This document shows, piece by piece, positions 44,524 to 52,800 of a stretch of DNA of 64,000 nucleotides (position 1 is its first letter; the number at the start of each line of letters is the position of its first letter). Made by a program: the position numbers and the translations under genes. This DNA is from Yeosuana marina (GTDB lineage Bacteria; Bacteroidota; Bacteroidia; Flavobacteriales; Flavobacteriaceae). The notes under the pieces are model-generated. The model had not been told where the DNA came from. It made no database searches and was given only the letters and a program-made list of their open reading frames with translations. The stretch covers positions 592,648 to 656,647 of the forward strand of contig NZ_JAAKGI010000001.1 in assembly GCF_011762485.1 (NCBI RefSeq). Direction: 5' to 3'.

Positions 44524-45836
44524 GATGAAAGCGGTTTATTAGTTTTTGTTGCTTCTTGTTCATCGGCAGTTCTTTGAATAGGAATAATGGGCAGGTATCT
44601 TACAAGAAACGTAATAATTAAAAGCGCCATTGCTAAGGTAGCAAATGTAATGACCCATTCGTGAATACTTGGAAAGTAATGGTGCCAAGATTCGGGAACT
44701 CCTTGAATTGGTAAAAACGGCTGCAATAACGTAGGTGTTACTATTAAGAATCGTTTCCACCAAGAGCCAACCACAACCAATAATCCAATATAAAACATGG
44801 GTAATGGCTTTCTTCCTTTTTTAAATAATAATACAATAATAGGAATAACCAAACCTCCAATAATAACAAACCAAAATAATGGAGCGTATTGACCAGAATA
44901 CAAATGATTTAAATGGGTAACTTCTTCTTTTTTTGAGGTGAATTCTGGAATAACATATTCATTAATATTAAAGTAAAGATATATTAAGCAGGTTAACACC
45001 AGAAACTTTCCTAGTTTATCAAAATGATACTCTGTTATGTAGTTTTCTAATTTATTAGCTTTTCTGATAACATATACTACAGTTACTAATGCGCCAACAC
45101 CGGCAACAGAAGCACCTGAAATAAAGTAAGCACCCATATTAGTGCTATCCCAACCAACTCTAAATAAGGTTGAAAACAACCAAGCGTCAACAGTTTGTAA
45201 AATAAATCCAGCCGGTATAATTAGAATAGCAATAATATGAATGGATTTAAGTTGAATCTTTTTTTGTTTGTCACTACCTGTCCAATTGAGTGAAAATTTT
45301 CCATACCATTTGCTCAGTTTTGGATGGGTCTGACTAAAATGTTTTTTTAGTATGGCTAAATCTGGAAGTAATGGAAAATATAGTAACAATAAACAAATTA
45401 CGATGTAAGTTGGAATAATGATGACGTCCCATATAATGGGTGATTGCATTCTACCATGAATAAACAGATTCATTAATCTATCAGGTCTTCCCATATCAAT
45501 CATAATGGTTAATCCAGCCATGATTATGCAGGCAACAGATATTATTTCAGCAATTCTAACAATAGGTGTTCGCCATGCATTATCAGTAAGTCTTAAAACA
45601 GCAACCGTTACGGCACCAACAAAACTGGTTGCTACAAAGAACACAAAGTTTGAAATGTAAATACCCCACAGGGCATAATCGTTCATATTTGTTACAACTT
45701 GCCCTTTAATCACTTGGTCTATATAGGCAATAATTCCTGCAATACTTATAATAATAAGGGCGGTAGTCCAGATAACGCCTTTTCTACCAAACTTTTGAGG
45801 AGCTAAATCGTTGATTAATGTGTCTGAAGCTTTCAT
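44520..45836 (-). CDS. NrfD/PsrC-family quinone-interacting membrane subunit, module II
   Basis: A 438-residue membrane protein with about ten helices, paralogous to the module I NrfD protein but well diverged. Shared segments are ALWGIYISNFVFFVATSFVG, MGRPDRLMNLFIHGRMQSP and PIIWDVIIIPTY. It carries no haem ligand set. It overlaps the Fe-S gene before it and the anchored protein after it by 4 nt each, so the four genes are tightly coupled in translation. Confidence 0.9.
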   Translation of the reverse strand: MKASDTLINDLAPQKFGRKGVIWTTALIIISIAGIIAYIDQVIKGQVVTNMNDYALWGIYISNFVFFVATSFVGAVTVAVLRLTDNAWRTPIVRIAEIISVACIIMAGLTIMIDMGRPDRLMNLFIHGRMQSPIIWDVIIIPTYIVICLLLLYFPLLPDLAILKKHFSQTHPKLSKWYGKFSLNWTGSDKQKKIQLKSIHIIAILIIPAGFILQTVDAWLFSTLFRVGWDSTNMGAYFISGASVAGVGALVTVVYVIRKANKLENYITEYHFDKLGKFLVLTCLIYLYFNINEYVIPEFTSKKEEVTHLNHLYSGQYAPLFWFVIIGGLVIPIIVLLFKKGRKPLPMFYIGLLVVVGSWWKRFLIVTPTLLQPFLPIQGVPESWHHYFPSIHEWVITFATLAMALLIITFLVRYLPIIPIQRTADEQEATKTNKPLSS

Positions 45837-46822
45837 AAATCATCTATTTTTTCAACAGAATTATAATTTCTGTATTCACTTAAGCCTTCTTTAAAATCAA
45901 CTAATCTATTAACAGGAGGCAGATAGTAAACACTTGGTTTGGTTCCCAAACCTTCCATAAGCCTGTACCCACTTTTTTCTTTTAATAATTTGCTCAATCT
46001 CAACGTTTCATCACCATTGGTTACTGTGTCTTCATATTTATCACCAAAATAAAACACACCGTTAGGGCAGGCTGTTACACAATGTGGTAACTTGTCTTCT
46101 TTTATTGCGTGCGGACAAAAATCACATTTATCTACCGTGCCTATTTTACTTGGCATACCTGCAAATTCAATAGAGTTGTGCTCTTCGTGTGCCATATTCA
46201 TATTTAATACAACTTCACTGGCTTCACCATAATCAGGCTCACTCCAGTTAAAAACCCGTGTTGAATAAGGGCAAGCGGCCATACAAAAACGACATCCTAT
46301 ACATCTGTCATTATCAATTAAAACCAAACCATCTCTTCTTTTAAAAGTCGCATCAACAGGACAGACAGTAACACAGGCCGGATGATCACAATGCATACAA
46401 GTTGTGGGCATCCAGTAAGGCGCAGTATCTTCTTCTTCCTGCATTTTGTAGACTTTTAACCATGCGTGTTCTCCTGTGATGTAATGGTGTTTATTACAGG
46501 CAGATTGACATTTTAATGCATTTTTGCATTTAGCCAAATCAATAACCATAACAAATTTTCGATTAGGCATACCTTCTCTAAGATTGTATTTGGTTTCATG
46601 ATCTTGCGAATGGGCTACTTCAACAACTTCTGAGGCATCAACTTCAACAATGGTTCCATCGGTTGTCATCAATTCCATTTTCTCTCCAGAATTGGTTTCT
46701 GATTTTCCGTATAATTTTGAAGCAAGTTTAGAAAAACCTATTCCGCCAATTATTGCTGCTAATCCTAGTTTTAACCCATTGTCAAGAAAATAACGCCTAT
46801 TGTTTGTACTGTTATTTTCCAT
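45833..46822 (-). CDS. Tat-exported four-cluster Fe-S protein (NrfC/DsrO-like), module II
   Basis: A 329-residue periplasmic Fe-S protein. The Tat signal has RRYFLD (residues 9-14). The short domain ELMTTDGTIVEVDASEVVEV is followed by four cluster motifs: CKNALKCQSAC, CMHCDHPACVTVCP, CIGCRFCMAACP and CDFCPHAI ... CVTACP. It is a clear paralogue of the module I subunit, with an insertion between the third and fourth motifs (NMAHEEHNSIE). It lies 27 nt after the 89-residue Tat protein gene. Confidence 0.92.
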   Translation of the reverse strand: MENNSTNNRRYFLDNGLKLGLAAIIGGIGFSKLASKLYGKSETNSGEKMELMTTDGTIVEVDASEVVEVAHSQDHETKYNLREGMPNRKFVMVIDLAKCKNALKCQSACNKHHYITGEHAWLKVYKMQEEEDTAPYWMPTTCMHCDHPACVTVCPVDATFKRRDGLVLIDNDRCIGCRFCMAACPYSTRVFNWSEPDYGEASEVVLNMNMAHEEHNSIEFAGMPSKIGTVDKCDFCPHAIKEDKLPHCVTACPNGVFYFGDKYEDTVTNGDETLRLSKLLKEKSGYRLMEGLGTKPSVYYLPPVNRLVDFKEGLSEYRNYNSVEKIDDL

Positions 46823-46849
46823 AATGATAATATGTTATATTATTAGTGA

Positions 46850-47119
46850 TTAAACTTTTTTACCTAGCCAATTGAGAAATGAGGAATTTGAAATATTTTT
46901 GTGAATTACTTTTGAGTTCTTTAAGGAACTTGCTTTTATTTTTACAATAGTGCCGTCTGGTTTTAGCAAAGTTTCGTATTCATTACCAGTACTCTTGCTT
47001 ATTGTTTTTTTTGATGAAGATTTGCCAAATCCTAAAAAGGGAAATAAGAATGAAGTTCCTAAAATAGGTAAGAAACTCCTTCTGGAAAGAGGTTTTCCTT
47101 TTTTTGAAGAGTTGGACAT
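46850..47119 (-). CDS. Miniature Tat protein: leader plus TPDG domain without Fe-S clusters
   Basis: An 89-residue protein with a Tat signal (SRRSFLP, then a hydrophobic stretch) followed by ETLLKPDGTIVKIKASSLKN. This segment matches the same place in the two large Fe-S proteins (VLTPDGKMVEVDAES; LMTTDGTIVEVDASE). It then stops after about 25 more residues, with no cysteines at all. It is either a shortened paralogue that kept only the leader domain or a small partner using the same fold. Position directly before the module II Fe-S gene supports a role in that complex. Confidence 0.7.
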   Translation of the reverse strand: MSNSSKKGKPLSRRSFLPILGTSFLFPFLGFGKSSSKKTISKSTGNEYETLLKPDGTIVKIKASSLKNSKVIHKNISNSSFLNWLGKKV

Positions 47120-47143
47120 ATGTTTTTTAATTTTAGTTGGTTT

Positions 47144-47189
47144 AAAAAAAAACAGTATAGCATTTAATAAATCTATTCAATGCTATACT
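47144..47189 (-). terminator. Terminator of the six-haem/barrel operon
   Basis: An 11-bp inverted repeat (47154-47164 with 47179-47189) is followed on the minus strand by a nine-base T run. It lies after the beta-barrel gene and before the miniature Tat gene, so module II needs its own promoter or read-through. Confidence 0.75.
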
Positions 47190-47210
47190 ATTAAAGTTAA
47201 GAAAAATTTT

Positions 47211-48083
47211 CTAAAAATTGTAAACTCTTGTTATGTTAAATCCAATTAACATGCCTTTATCAAAGAAATCATTGGTATTTTTCATATAATTTTGTTGTGG
47301 AACAATACCGTTGAAGTTTGTAATAAATATTTGGAATGCGTGAGCTGATGTTGAAAACTCTACTCCTAAACTAATTCCAGGGTTGTTATAGCTAAGACCT
47401 GTATCAGGATCATCCTCTAAACTTGTTATAGGTTGACTATAATCAAATAGAATAGATGTCTGTGGACTTATTTTTAAACGACCACCTAAGGCAACCGAAA
47501 TTCTGTCATTTTCGTATCCATAGTCCACTGCATTATAATGAGATAAACTTGGTGCAATTTGCATTGAAAATTTAGGACTAAATCTGCGAGCCAATATTAA
47601 TTGATGAAAGTATGAGTATCGATCTTGTTTTGTTAAAAACACACCATCATTTGCACTACCAGAGCGACCATCAATAGCAATATTACCATAATAGGTAAGG
47701 CTAAACGGGGTGCTTCCAGAGCGGGTTTGTGTTAAAATACCAGCTTTTAAGTTGAAATCACTGATTCTATTTTTTTTAGTAATACCATAGCCAACAGTTA
47801 CCCAATCTAGTATAGAATAAGATAATCCTATTCTAATATTTGAGTTGGCGCCATAAATTCCTAATAGCGAGTTCTCTTCATCCATTAAACCAAATCTATG
47901 TTGCATAACCACTTCCAAAGTGTTTTTGCTAAACAGCACATTTGTTTGGTTATCAATAATGCTTGAACTTTCAAACGCAGGACGTTCAGGTTTTTCTACA
48001 ATTGAATCTTTTGCTTTTTCTTGTGAAAAACTTAAAAGCGGAACAATTAAGAAAGTAAATAGTAATATTTTATAATTTTTCAT
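47211..48083 (-). CDS. Outer-membrane beta-barrel, DUF5777-like
   Basis: A 290-residue protein when started at the ATG at 48083, which gives a clean signal peptide (MKNYKILLFTFLIVPLLSFS); an earlier start would add 13 unlikely residues and overlap the preceding gene. The mature part is a series of amphipathic strands (VLFSKNTLEVVMQHRFG, NIRIGLSYSILDWVTVGYGI, VALGGRLKISPQTSILFDYS) ending in NFNGIVPQQN and GFNITRVYNF, as in the DUF5777 family. Members of this family often sit beside lipoproteins and cytochromes in Bacteroidota. Here it follows two haem lipoprotein genes. Confidence 0.78.
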   Translation of the reverse strand: MKNYKILLFTFLIVPLLSFSQEKAKDSIVEKPERPAFESSSIIDNQTNVLFSKNTLEVVMQHRFGLMDEENSLLGIYGANSNIRIGLSYSILDWVTVGYGITKKNRISDFNLKAGILTQTRSGSTPFSLTYYGNIAIDGRSGSANDGVFLTKQDRYSYFHQLILARRFSPKFSMQIAPSLSHYNAVDYGYENDRISVALGGRLKISPQTSILFDYSQPITSLEDDPDTGLSYNNPGISLGVEFSTSAHAFQIFITNFNGIVPQQNYMKNTNDFFDKGMLIGFNITRVYNF

Positions 48084-48099
48084 TTGTAACGTCTTTAAA

Positions 48100-48468
48100 T
48101 TAGTTGTTCTCAGCGCCATCATCTATCCACTTTTTTATAAGTGCCAAAGATTCTGCGTCTACGTTTCTATGGTCATTAATTGCTAACATGGTGTAAAATT
48201 TACTACCGTTTGCATTTCCAGCATTAACATATGCTGGCACTAAAGCAGCATACTCGCCTCCAGCTGTTAAATTTGGATTTTGCCCAGAAGCGTTATGACA
48301 TTGTGTGCAATTATATGATACAAATATTGGTGTAATGTCGCTGCTAAATGATATAACTTGGTCTGTTGGTATTTCTACTACAACTTTTTCAGGAAATTCA
48401 TCATAATAACATGAAAAAAACAACAAAGTTATACTGCTAACGAGAACTATTTTTAATAGTTTTTTCAT
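48100..48468 (-). CDS. Mono-haem c-type lipoprotein
   Basis: A 122-residue protein with a lipoprotein signal ending at Cys20 (LLFFSC) and one haem motif CTQCHNA near residue 55. It looks like the planctomycete-type/PSCyt1-like mono-haem domain: SFSSDITPIFVSYNCTQCH at the front and ALIKKWIDDGAENN at the end. It should be tethered by lipid on the outer or inner membrane and pass electrons between periplasm and outer membrane. It lies between the six-haem lipoprotein and the barrel in one operon. Confidence 0.88.
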   Translation of the reverse strand: MKKLLKIVLVSSITLLFFSCYYDEFPEKVVVEIPTDQVISFSSDITPIFVSYNCTQCHNASGQNPNLTAGGEYAALVPAYVNAGNANGSKFYTMLAINDHRNVDAESLALIKKWIDDGAENN

Positions 48469-48605
48469 TTCATTTTATTTTAATTTTGAACTTTTAACTT
48501 TAATTTCTAGTAGAAATTTATGTTAGCTTTTATAAGCGATTTCAATAAAGTTAATTTTTTAAAGCACAGGAGGATAATATCTCCTGTGCTCAAAATATTT
48601 AGTTA

Positions 48606-49673
48606 TTAAGGTTGTAAATTCTCAATAGAGTTTTTAATTAATGCTTTAGCATATTTTGGGTTATGAATACCTTTACTTTTATCCTCTTGAAGGAAAAGGT
48701 AGTTAAAAGCAGCTTGTGCAACTTTTACATTATATGTTCCTGGAACGGGCTCTCCTTCTGCTGTAAGAACACCTTCAGTTTCTAATAATCCTAGTAAAGT
48801 ATCCATGTCTTCTTGTAATCCAGCAACTTCTGTTGGAACTCCACTAGTATGGCAAGTTAAACAAGCATTATCTGTTGGGTTCCAAGTATGGCCTCCATTA
48901 TCCGCTGCTGTTGGTTCTCCCATATGGCAAGAAACACAAGAAGCTCCTTGAGCATGACCTGCAGTACCAACACCTGGATAATCTGTAGTTCCAGCTAGTA
49001 ATGCACCTCCTAAACCTTTAAGAAGTGTACTTTGTGGTCCGTGATGAGGTCCCCAGTGAGAACTAGTAACAGCAAAGTTTCCATCTGCATCTGGAGTAGG
49101 GTATGCTGTTCTAGGTTGGTGACAGCTAACACATAAGTTACTTGCGCCAATTGGGTCACTATCATTTGTCATATCAATAGTAATTGTAGGGTCAATAACT
49201 AAAGCAACAGGATCAAGTGTTCTAAGTGCAAAATCATTACCATCATTTTCAAAATCAAATGATCGATGGCTAGAGTGACAAGTAGTACAAGTAATAGTTT
49301 GTTTTCCTTGGTAAGCTGGATTACCTTCTGCAGTGAAACCATATTCGGTGTAATCAATAAATCCGCTGCTAGTATGACATTCAACACACCCCGTTCTATT
49401 AGTGTATTCAGAAACAGTTTGCCCTGTATACATCATAGTTTCAGTAGCGTGAACAGATAAGTTGTAAGCCGTATAAATTGGATCTCTATGGCTGTTTGAA
49501 TGGCAGGCTATACAGGCTTCAGCTGAAGTGTCAGCGCCATCAACACCATCAACACCATCTATTCCGTCTTTACCATCAGCTCCTGCAATAGGAGTATACT
49601 CGCTGGTACATTGGAAAAACATAAAACTTGTCACAACAATAGTCAAGTTTAGTATTAGTTTAAAATTTTTCAT
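48606..49673 (-). CDS. Six-haem c-type lipoprotein with a collagen-like segment
   Basis: A 355-residue exported lipoprotein (lipobox cysteine Cys22 in FMFFQC). Just after it come about eight Gly-X-X triplets (GADGKDGIDGVDGVDGAD, from residue 31), a collagen-like spacer. Six haem motifs follow: CIACHS, CVECHT, CTTCHS, CVSCHQ, CVSCHM and CLTCHT. Extra histidines around them could act as second ligands. It resembles the cytochrome c3/NrfB-like multihaem superfamily without a recognisable enzyme site. It is the first gene of an operon with the mono-haem lipoprotein and the barrel, behind both palindromes. Confidence 0.88.
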   Translation of the reverse strand: MKNFKLILNLTIVVTSFMFFQCTSEYTPIAGADGKDGIDGVDGVDGADTSAEACIACHSNSHRDPIYTAYNLSVHATETMMYTGQTVSEYTNRTGCVECHTSSGFIDYTEYGFTAEGNPAYQGKQTITCTTCHSSHRSFDFENDGNDFALRTLDPVALVIDPTITIDMTNDSDPIGASNLCVSCHQPRTAYPTPDADGNFAVTSSHWGPHHGPQSTLLKGLGGALLAGTTDYPGVGTAGHAQGASCVSCHMGEPTAADNGGHTWNPTDNACLTCHTSGVPTEVAGLQEDMDTLLGLLETEGVLTAEGEPVPGTYNVKVAQAAFNYLFLQEDKSKGIHNPKYAKALIKNSIENLQP

Positions 49674-49712
49674 AATAACTGTATTTGATATTTTTCATTT
49701 AAAATCTTGGTG

Positions 49713-49756
49713 TAAAAGTATGTAACAAATGTTACTCAAAATATGATAATTGTCAT
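49713..49756 (-). promoter_or_regulatory. Six-haem operon promoter with both operators in swapped order
   Basis: The minus-strand -7 box TACTTTTA (49713-49720, one mismatch) is 23 nt from TGATAATTGTCA (49744-49755), as in the other promoters. The second palindrome TGTAACAAATGTTACT (49721-49736) lies between the two and directly abuts the box, instead of upstream as in hemA and module I. A protein bound here would cover the -33 region. Confidence 0.75.
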
Positions 49757-49891
49757 GTCGCCTTATCTTTTTTTTAAAAGAATTAATATCCTAAATAATT
49801 TATTTTTTGTTTATAAGTGCTCATAAAATTGCCTGTTTTAAAACGTAATTATTCTTAATTTTAACGTTTAAATTTTTGATAGAAACACTTT

Positions 49892-52800
49892 ATGTACTTA
49901 ATATTTGATACTGAAACTACAGGATTACCTAAACGTTGGGATGCACCTATTACTGATGTTGATAATTGGCCCAGATGCATTCAAATTGCATGGCAATTGC
50001 ACGATGCTATGGGTAACTGTATTGAACATCAAGATTATTTAGTGCAACCTGATGGGTTTAATATTCCTTATGATGCCGAAAAAATTCATGGTATTTCTAC
50101 TGAGTTAGCCCAAGAGCAAGGAATACCTTTAGTAGAGGTTTTAGAAAAATTTAATAAAGCGCTTAGTAAAACAAAGTTTGTCGTAGGTCAAAATGTAAAG
50201 TTCGACCTCAATATAATGGGAGCCGAATTTGTTCGCGAGGATATTGCAAATCCCTTACAAGAATTACCTGTTTTAGATACCTGTACCGAGCATACGGCTA
50301 GTTTATGCCAGATTCCTGGTGGCCGCTATGGTAAATTTAAATTACCTACGCTTACGGAGTTGCATGAATTTTTATTCAAAGTACCTTTTGCTGAAGCTCA
50401 TAATGCCACTGCCGATGTTGAAGCCACAACACGTTGCTTTTTTGAATTGGTTCGCTTGGGCGAATACACTAAAGAACAATTAGACGTTCAGCCAGATTAC
50501 TTTAAGGATTTTAATAAAGCTAATCCTAATGAAATTCAGCTTATAGGATTAAAGCATATTAACCTCAAGCAAGAAAGTGCCAAAATTAGAGAGCGATTAA
50601 CTAACGCTGAAGACAATCAGGTTTCCACCGAAGAAATTAAACAAAACATTTCGGAGTTAGCTGAGGTTGATTTTGTTCACCTTCATAATCACTCACAGTT
50701 TTCAGTGCTACAATCTACAATGAGCGTTGCCGATATTGTATCTGCAGCAGCAGAGCATCATATGCCTGCAGTTGCTTTAACAGATCATGCAAACATGATG
50801 GGGGCTTTTCATTTTGTAAATGCCGTAAAAAAGCATAATGCAACTGTTAAAGATAAAATAAAAGTCGCAGAGGAAAGCGGAGAAAAAGTTACAGATAAAG
50901 AAATCAAGCCCATTATAGGTTGTGAATTTTTTGTTTGTGAAGATCATACCGATAAAAGCAGAAAAGATAATGGCTACCAAATTGTACTGTTAGCAAAAAA
51001 CAAAAATGGCTATCACAATTTAGCAAAATTATCGTCACATGCCTTTGTTGATGGATTTTATTATTTGCCCAGAATTGATAAAAAACTCATTCAGCAATAT
51101 AAAGAAGACTTAATTGTTTTAACCGGAAATTTATATGGTGAGGTACCAAGCAAGGTTTTAAATGTTGGAGAAAATCAAGCAGAAGAAGCATTGCTTTGGT
51201 GGAAAGAAGAATTTGGCGACGACTTGTATATTGAGTTAATGCGTCATAAACAAGAGGATGAAAATAGAGTAAACACCGTATTAATTGAATTTGCTAAAAA
51301 GCACAATGTTAAATTAGTTGCTACCAATAATACCTATTACAGAAAAAAAGAGGATGCTAATGCCCACGATATTTTGTTGTGTGTAAAAGATGGTGAGAAA
51401 CAAGCAACACCTATTGGTCGAGGTCGGGGTTATCGCTATGGGTTACCCAATCAAGACTACTATTTTAAGTCTTCTGATGACATGAAGGCCTTATTTAAAG
51501 ATGTTCCAGATGCCATAAGTAATATTCAGGAAGTTGTTGATAAGATTGAGCCTTATGAGTTAGCACGAGACGTTTTATTGCCAGCATTTAATATTCCCGA
51601 AGAATTTAAAAATGAAGAAGACTTAGTCGATGGAGGTAAGCGTGGGGAAAATGCGTTTTTACGTCATTTAACTTATGAAGGAGCTAAAAAACGCTATGGT
51701 GAAGAACTTACAGATGAGATTAAAGATCGCCTAGATTTTGAGCTTAGTGTTATTGAAAACACAGGATATCCCGGGTATTTCTTAATAGTTGAAGATTTTA
51801 TTAGAGAAGCGAGAAAGATGGATGTCTCTGTAGGTCCTGGTCGAGGGTCGGCTGCCGGTTCTGTGGTGGCGTATTGCCTTTGGATTACCAATATAGATCC
51901 ACTTAAATACGATTTACTGTTTGAGCGTTTCTTAAATCCAGATCGTGTGAGTATGCCCGATATTGATATTGATTTTGATGACGAAGGGCGAAGTCGCGTT
52001 ATGGATTATGTCATTAAAAAATACGGTAGCAATCAAGTTGCACAAATTATCACTTACGGGACGATGGCCGCAAAATCCTCTATTCGTGATACGGCTCGTG
52101 TATTAGATTTACCATTGTTTGATGCAGATAGGATTGCTAAGTTAATCCCCACCATGTCTAAACTGAGTAAGATTTTTGGTTTAAGTGAAAAGGAATTAGC
52201 CAGTAAATTTCGTTCGGAAGATTTAGAAAAAGTAAATCAGCTTTTAAATATTTCTGAAGGTGACGATTTAGAAGCCGAAACCGTAAACCTCGCAAGAACT
52301 TTAGAAGGATCGGTTCGAAATACAGGAATTCATGCCTGTGGCGTTATTATCACGCCCGATGATATTACCAAGTTCGTTCCGGTGGCAACAGCCAAAGATT
52401 CCGATTTATATGTGACGCAGTTTGACAACTCGGTTGTGGAAGCAGCAGGTTTGCTGAAGATGGATTTCTTGGGATTAAAAACACTAACATTAATTAAGGA
52501 TACCGTTAAAATAGTTAAGGCAAAGCATGATATTTTACTAGATCCAGATAGTTTTCCGTTAGATGATGAAAAAACCTATGAGTTATTTCAACGTGGAGAA
52601 ACAGTAGGAGTCTTTCAATACGAATCTCCTGGAATGCAAAAACATCTTCGCGATTTAAAACCGACTGTGTTTGAAGATTTAATAGCGATGAATGCCCTTT
52701 ACCGTCCTGGACCTATGGAATATATTCCGAGTTTTGTTAGAAGAAAACATGGCGATGAGGAAATTGAGTATGATTTACCAGCCATGGAAGAATACCTTAA

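Noticed and set aside
39401..49673. Identification of the cytochrome/NrfD region as a standard alternative complex III operon
   Set aside because: There is no large fused ActB, no ActD (DUF3341) and no second NrfD protein ActF in one operon, and the pentahaem ActA type is not matched. Only the NrfD and Fe-S building blocks are shared.
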